This document shows, piece after piece, positions 4,483 through 7,364 of a DNA stretch of 7,364 nt; within the stretch, counting starts at the first letter, position 1; each line of letters begins with the position of its first letter. Below the pieces are notes generated by a model that did not search any database, had not been told where the DNA came from, and saw nothing but the letters and a program-made list of their open reading frames with translations. This DNA comes from a bacterium. GTDB lineage: Bacteria > Patescibacteria > Dojkabacteria > SC72. Where the stretch lies: assembly GCA_029553845.1 (NCBI GenBank), contig JAKPKF010000383.1, positions 1 through 7,364 of the forward strand. Reading direction: 5' to 3'. The translations under genes and the position numbers were made by a program.

Positions 4483-5199
4483 TTTAATTTTATGTTTCCA
4501 TAAACTATTAACACCCACATTAAAATCACAGTCCATTGGAACTAATAGTTCTTTACCATAAATCTTTTTAAAGTTTGCTGGTATGTCTTGGAATGAACTT
4601 TTAACTACCTTTCCAATTTCAACTGCTCTGTGGATGTTTACATTCATATCTAGCACTAAGCTATCGTGTACTGTATTTATAAATAATACTTCTCCTTTTT
4701 CTCGTTCGTTTCTAAGTCTATTCCAAGCACTGATACGACACAAACTCATAAGGTCTGCGGCGAATCCTTGTACTGGGTAGTTTACAATGTCATTCTCAGG
4801 CCACGTAAGAAGCCCTCTACGCATCTTTGGCTCAAATTTGTATATCCTACCACTCTCTGAGACAATTTGCCCCGTGGTGGTGGCTTCACGCATCAGCTTG
4901 GCATGGTATTGATATATCCCACTATATTTTTCGTAGAACCTATCTATAACACCTTGCCAAAACTTTTGTCCACCTAGATGTTTAAAGTCATTATCAACGG
5001 AATAGGCATAAGCACTCCCTTTGAAAATTGCTCGGAATAGGAAAATCTTAGCAACCAATCTAGATGGAAGTTTAAAAGCAACTTGATTCTCAGAGTGGAA
5101 ATCTCGACCATCTATGATTTCTTGTATGGCTGTCTTATCACCTGAGTTATGTGCTACAACGCGCCATTCAAGTTGTGCTGCGTCAAATGTACCTAACAT
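4468..5199 (-). CDS. DNA polymerase family A, C-terminal part (palm/fingers with motifs A, B, C)
   Basis: 243 residues with the catalytic half of a Pol I-type polymerase. Motif A is GTFDAAQLEWRVVAH with D6 (first metal ligand) and E11. Motif B is RLVAKIFLFRAIFKG with R47, K51, F55 and F59; F55 corresponds to E. coli F762/T7 Y526 and F59 to the usually conserved tyrosine (T7 Y530). YPVQGFAADL (141-150) is the conserved Q helix. Motif C is INTVHDSLVL with H178 and D179 (second metal ligand). Everything N-terminal to motif A lies in the overlapping upstream gene. The ATG at 5199 has GAGG 5 nt upstream and overlaps the upstream stop as ATGTTAG, so separate translation by reinitiation is possible. 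A one-base insertion in the AAA run would fuse both genes into a standard polymerase of about 637 residues. The last codons contain the -35 box of the next promoter. Confidence 0.92.
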   Translation of the reverse strand: MLGTFDAAQLEWRVVAHNSGDKTAIQEIIDGRDFHSENQVAFKLPSRLVAKIFLFRAIFKGSAYAYSVDNDFKHLGGQKFWQGVIDRFYEKYSGIYQYHAKLMREATTTGQIVSESGRIYKFEPKMRRGLLTWPENDIVNYPVQGFAADLMSLCRISAWNRLRNEREKGEVLFINTVHDSLVLDMNVNIHRAVEIGKVVKSSFQDIPANFKKIYGKELLVPMDCDFNVGVNSLWKHKIKLTSS

Positions 5200-6377
5200 T
5201 TAAACCTCGAAATAATAATTTCTCCAACTTCCTTTGAGAAATTCTGACAATTGGGTTTTGTGGAAGAAAGCCGACCACTAACTGTCGTACATTGATTAAA
5301 TGAACTATGTATGATGTTGTCATGTCCCCATCCCATCTCCTCTACTCGTTTAGGTAAACCATGATAATAGGTTGACCTTAATTTCTCTAACTTAGCTCTA
5401 TGTAATATAACATCTAAGATTTTTTTATACTCTCCTTTGGCTGTCTTTTGTATTGAAACTAAAGTTCCTTCGTTTGTAGCATAAAACCCATCTTTTGCCA
5501 ATTCAGACCCCTCCAATGGTTTAAACAACCCTTTAGAAGAGTATGGTATCTTTGCTTTTCTAGACTTGGTTGTTGTCCTTCCATCTTTGTAAGTAAACTC
5601 ATACTCTTCTGTACCATCAAGCATAAGAGTACCGCCATAAAGAAACACGCTAAGGTGCTCTCCACTATTAGGATTAAACCAATCAACCCCAAAAATCTTA
5701 CGAAGCCATTCATCAATTTTACCAATCTTAACAACTAATTCATTTCCTTTCTCTATAGACTTATCTAAATCTAGTTTAATACCATTCTTTTCAATGTCCT
5801 GTAATACTACCAAGTCTAACATAGACATTTTAATAAGTCTTTGCATCTCTATACTTGTTCTATAGTAGAAAGCATCCTTAATCTTTTCATACACTTGGGC
5901 TGTTACTTCCAAGTCTTGGGATAGATACTCACAAAGAATATCATATGGAACTTGGTCTGTATCTAATCCCATATTCCAATACTCTTCTTTAACCACATCT
6001 AGTTTCTTAGCTACTCCAAAGAAATCTGCCATTTGGTCTAATGATGGATATGAGTGTTGTTGATTTGTAATTATATAAAATGCAAGCTGGACATCAAATA
6101 TGCGAGTAGACTTGCCAATCCGTAAGCCATAGCGACTAAACCAACCAAGGTCATACTTAGCATTAGCCCCAATGAGAGTGGAGCATTCATCCAAGAGCGT
6201 TTGGATTTCTTTGAGGTGTTGTCCGTAGGGGTTGTCATCGTATTCCAATTTCCATATCTTTGTTTCTCCTGTTTGTAAGTTTTTAATCCCTAGATTACAT
6301 GCTTTGTTTCTAGGGTCATAGGGGTGTGCATGATTGCGTTGAGCCCCTGTTGCCTCAAAGTCAAATACTAAGTTCAT
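5193..6377 (-). CDS. DNA polymerase family A, N-terminal part (3'-5' proofreading exonuclease plus thumb)
   Basis: 394 residues. The proofreading domain is complete: D6 and E8 (Exo I, FDFEATG), N72 and D76 (Exo II, GANAKYD), D95, and Y151 with D155 (Exo III, YLSQD). The thumb/palm entry follows: FNPNSGEHLSVFLYGG (234-249), a helical LHRAKLEKLRSTYYHGL region (about 325-341), and the pre-motif A signature SGRLSSTKPNCQNF (367-380). The frame stops at TAG after EIIISRFKC, exactly where family members continue into motif A; motifs A, B and C are in the next gene. Alone it should proofread or bind DNA but not polymerise. Its ATG overlaps the stop of the metallophosphoesterase gene (ATGA), pointing to coupled translation. 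It could be one subunit of a split polymerase or half of a gene broken by a one-base indel. Confidence 0.92.
   Translation of the reverse strand: MNLVFDFEATGAQRNHAHPYDPRNKACNLGIKNLQTGETKIWKLEYDDNPYGQHLKEIQTLLDECSTLIGANAKYDLGWFSRYGLRIGKSTRIFDVQLAFYIITNQQHSYPSLDQMADFFGVAKKLDVVKEEYWNMGLDTDQVPYDILCEYLSQDLEVTAQVYEKIKDAFYYRTSIEMQRLIKMSMLDLVVLQDIEKNGIKLDLDKSIEKGNELVVKIGKIDEWLRKIFGVDWFNPNSGEHLSVFLYGGTLMLDGTEEYEFTYKDGRTTTKSRKAKIPYSSKGLFKPLEGSELAKDGFYATNEGTLVSIQKTAKGEYKKILDVILHRAKLEKLRSTYYHGLPKRVEEMGWGHDNIIHSSFNQCTTVSGRLSSTKPNCQNFSKEVGEIIISRFKC
5205..5208 (-). promoter_or_regulatory. Possible internal RBS at the polymerase split
   Basis: GAGG on the minus strand lies 5 nt before ATG 5199 of the polymerase C-terminal gene. 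It would support separate translation of the two polymerase parts. The same bases encode the S-R of the conserved ISRF segment, so the match could be accidental. Confidence 0.45.
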
Positions 6378-6880
6378 TTGTACAAAGCTCTTATTTTCTC
6401 AAAGTCAACGGGGGCATAGTTATCCAGCTGTTCTACAGAAACATTTATATATCTGCTATCCTTCAAGGTATTACTGTGCATATGTCCATGAATGTTTCCT
6501 TTCCATCTTGCAAGACTCTCAGGGTGAATGGGTATGTGAGTAAGTATAAACTTGTCTAGCTGATGAGAGCCTCTGACATCCTTAAAAAACTGTATATACT
6601 GACTGAGTTTAAAGTTGTCATGGTTCCCTTTAATTAAGACTTTAGTTCCATTCAATCTACCTAGCACTAAGCCCAACTGACTAAAACTTTTAAATCCTAC
6701 ATCACCCAGATGATAAACTTTGTCACTGGGCGAAACTGTAGAGTTCCATCTTTGTATTAAATATTCATCATGCTCCTCAATTGTATTGAAATTTGGTCTT
6801 AAGTCAGAGCCATCCTCTTTTTTAAATGTGAGAATATTTCTATGACCAAAATGAGTGTCTCCTATTAGGAATGTTTTCAT
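6374..6880 (-). CDS. Calcineurin-like metallophosphoesterase
   Basis: 168 residues forming a compact two-metal phosphoesterase. The motif series is complete: GDTHFGH (D8, H10), LGDVG (D60), KGNHD (N86, H87), LTHIP (H115) and HGHMH (H131, H133). The length and the motif RWNSTVSPSDKVYHLGD match the small phage and bacterial branch of the family that keeps only the catalytic core. These enzymes hydrolyse phosphomonoesters, phosphodiesters or cyclic nucleotides; the substrate here is unknown. The position between helicase and polymerase, with only one base after the helicase stop and a 4-nt overlap with polymerase, suggests a role in nucleic acid or nucleotide processing during replication. The start at ATG 6880 is supported by the GDTH motif directly after it; there is no strong RBS. 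Confidence 0.92.
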   Translation of the reverse strand: MKTFLIGDTHFGHRNILTFKKEDGSDLRPNFNTIEEHDEYLIQRWNSTVSPSDKVYHLGDVGFKSFSQLGLVLGRLNGTKVLIKGNHDNFKLSQYIQFFKDVRGSHQLDKFILTHIPIHPESLARWKGNIHGHMHSNTLKDSRYINVSVEQLDNYAPVDFEKIRALYK

Positions 6881-6881
6881 A

Positions 6882-7364
6882 TTAAGTCCATTCTATGCTA
6901 TCAGTATATCGTGCTATCTCTGGTTGAATTAAAACTGGCATCTTACCATGACGTAAGTCTGCCACCGTATCAACATCCCCTGCTAGTTTGTTCTTGCATA
7001 ACGATATATATCGTAAGAACTCTTCACCATCGTTGTTGGTTTTACCTAACCCAATCATGAAGTCTGCTTCACCCTGTTTTGCCGTATGGCTAGAGTCAAC
7101 GTCATTCATGTTCAAATATTTCTTACCTTCTGCTGTACCACCTGCTTGACATACACCAATTACAGCACCATATTTCTTAGACAACTCACGACCCCATTGG
7201 TAGATAGCTTTCATCTTAAGGTCATATCGTTCACTCTCTGTCCAGTGTACCTTGTCAATCTGGTCAAAGATGATTAGACTTGGTTGATACTTCTCACAGA
7301 GTTCATCTACTTTCTTCTTTGAGATGTTTGCATCATCATACAGCATCAATTTGTCACCGATGAT
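6882..7364 (-). CDS. Replicative DNA helicase, DnaB/gp4-like, C-terminal part (cut by window edge)
   Basis: 160 residues; the frame is still open at 7364 (it reads IIGDKLMLYDDANIS at the edge), so the TTG near 7349 is not the gene start. Visible features of the RecA-like hexameric helicase core are Walker B at YQPSLIIFDQIDKV, a sensor strand ending in glutamine (AVIGVCQAG), and SSHTAKQGEADFMIGLG, matching the loop and strand that in DnaB reads SG-x-I-E-x-D-A-D. The Walker A region and any primase or N-terminal domain lie outside the window. It unwinds DNA ahead of the polymerase encoded just downstream. The ending ...EPEIARY-x-D... is characteristic of this phage branch as far as I recognise it. 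The stop is followed by one base and then the metallophosphoesterase ATG. Confidence 0.88.
   Translation of the reverse strand: MIGDKLMLYDDANISKKKVDELCEKYQPSLIIFDQIDKVHWTESERYDLKMKAIYQWGRELSKKYGAVIGVCQAGGTAEGKKYLNMNDVDSSHTAKQGEADFMIGLGKTNNDGEEFLRYISLCKNKLAGDVDTVADLRHGKMPVLIQPEIARYTDSIEWT

Noticed and set aside
5190..5205. The 11-mer TAAATGTTAGG occurs at both the polymerase split and the methyltransferase/small-gene junction, as if the polymerase split were also a cassette boundary.
   Set aside because: An 11-mer shared by chance is expected in a window of this size. The polymerase site lacks L boxes and a complementary R'' box, and flanking coding sequence is continuous.
5193..5208. Programmed -1 ribosomal frameshift to fuse the polymerase halves.
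   Set aside because: No X-XXY-YYZ heptamer; slipping TTT AAA back gives GTT TAA with mismatches. Coupled reinitiation or a sequence indel explains the data better.
6895..6915. GATATACT resembling the -10 region at 4453-4460 recurs here and near 3495, suggesting repeated promoters.
   Set aside because: No -35 hexamer at proper spacing at these two places, and both sit inside conserved coding sequence.
1..7364. CRISPR arrays, tRNA or rRNA genes, and rho-independent terminators.
   Set aside because: No regularly spaced repeats, cloverleaf or hairpin followed by a T-run was seen on either strand; the genes leave almost no intergenic space.

Overview
The window looks like the replication module of a tailed double-stranded DNA bacteriophage. 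Every convincing gene is on the minus strand, packed head to tail with overlaps of 4 to 35 nt or gaps of a few bases. The gene set is typical of a lytic, podovirus-like replication cluster: a replicative helicase, a family A DNA polymerase, a probable SSB, a flap/5'-3' exonuclease, a separate 3'-5' exonuclease and small nuclease genes. Base composition is AT-rich (about one third G+C in stretches counted by hand) except for one island. The host cannot be read from the sequence. A Sec-type signal peptide and an integron-type recombination site fit a Gram-negative, perhaps gammaproteobacterial host, but that is inference.

Layout in the direction of transcription (high to low coordinates): C-terminal part of a DnaB/gp4-like helicase, cut by the window edge (7364-6882); calcineurin-like metallophosphoesterase (6880-6374); DNA polymerase A N-terminal part with a complete proofreading domain (6377-5193); DNA polymerase A C-terminal part with motifs A, B and C (5199-4468); a sigma-70-like promoter with an overlapping palindrome (4446-4482); SSB-like protein (4417-3860); small exported protein (3844-3524); 5'-3' exonuclease (3527-2772); HNH endonuclease (2805-2407); 70-residue unknown protein (2441-2229); DNA adenine methyltransferase (2229-1411); 66-residue unknown protein (1386-1186); zinc-finger HNH-like endonuclease (1199-675); and a DEDDy exonuclease with a zinc ribbon that starts at TTG and is cut by the left edge (672-1).

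Two things stand out. First, the methyltransferase gene has the anatomy of an integron gene cassette. It is about 50% G+C, begins two bases after a core site (GTTATGC), and ends in a 64-bp attC-like site with R and L boxes, whose R'' box (GCATAAC) is the exact complement of the cassette's first bases. Next to its start lies the 3' half of another attC-like site. The whole insert sits between two copies of a 24-bp perfect direct repeat (29/31 over a longer span) that carries the Shine-Dalgarno sequence and start codon of the next phage gene. Each gene therefore has its own start signal, and recombination between the repeats would remove exactly 843 bp and rebuild an ordinary TAATG gene junction. 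Second, the DNA polymerase is split exactly in front of catalytic motif A by a 7-nt ATGTTAG overlap with no protein sequence lost. This could be a natural two-subunit enzyme or a one-base indel.

Inferred working model: helicase and polymerase drive synthesis, SSB protects single strands, the flap exonuclease removes primers and/or degrades host DNA, the other nucleases process or recombine DNA, and the acquired methyltransferase may protect phage DNA from restriction.
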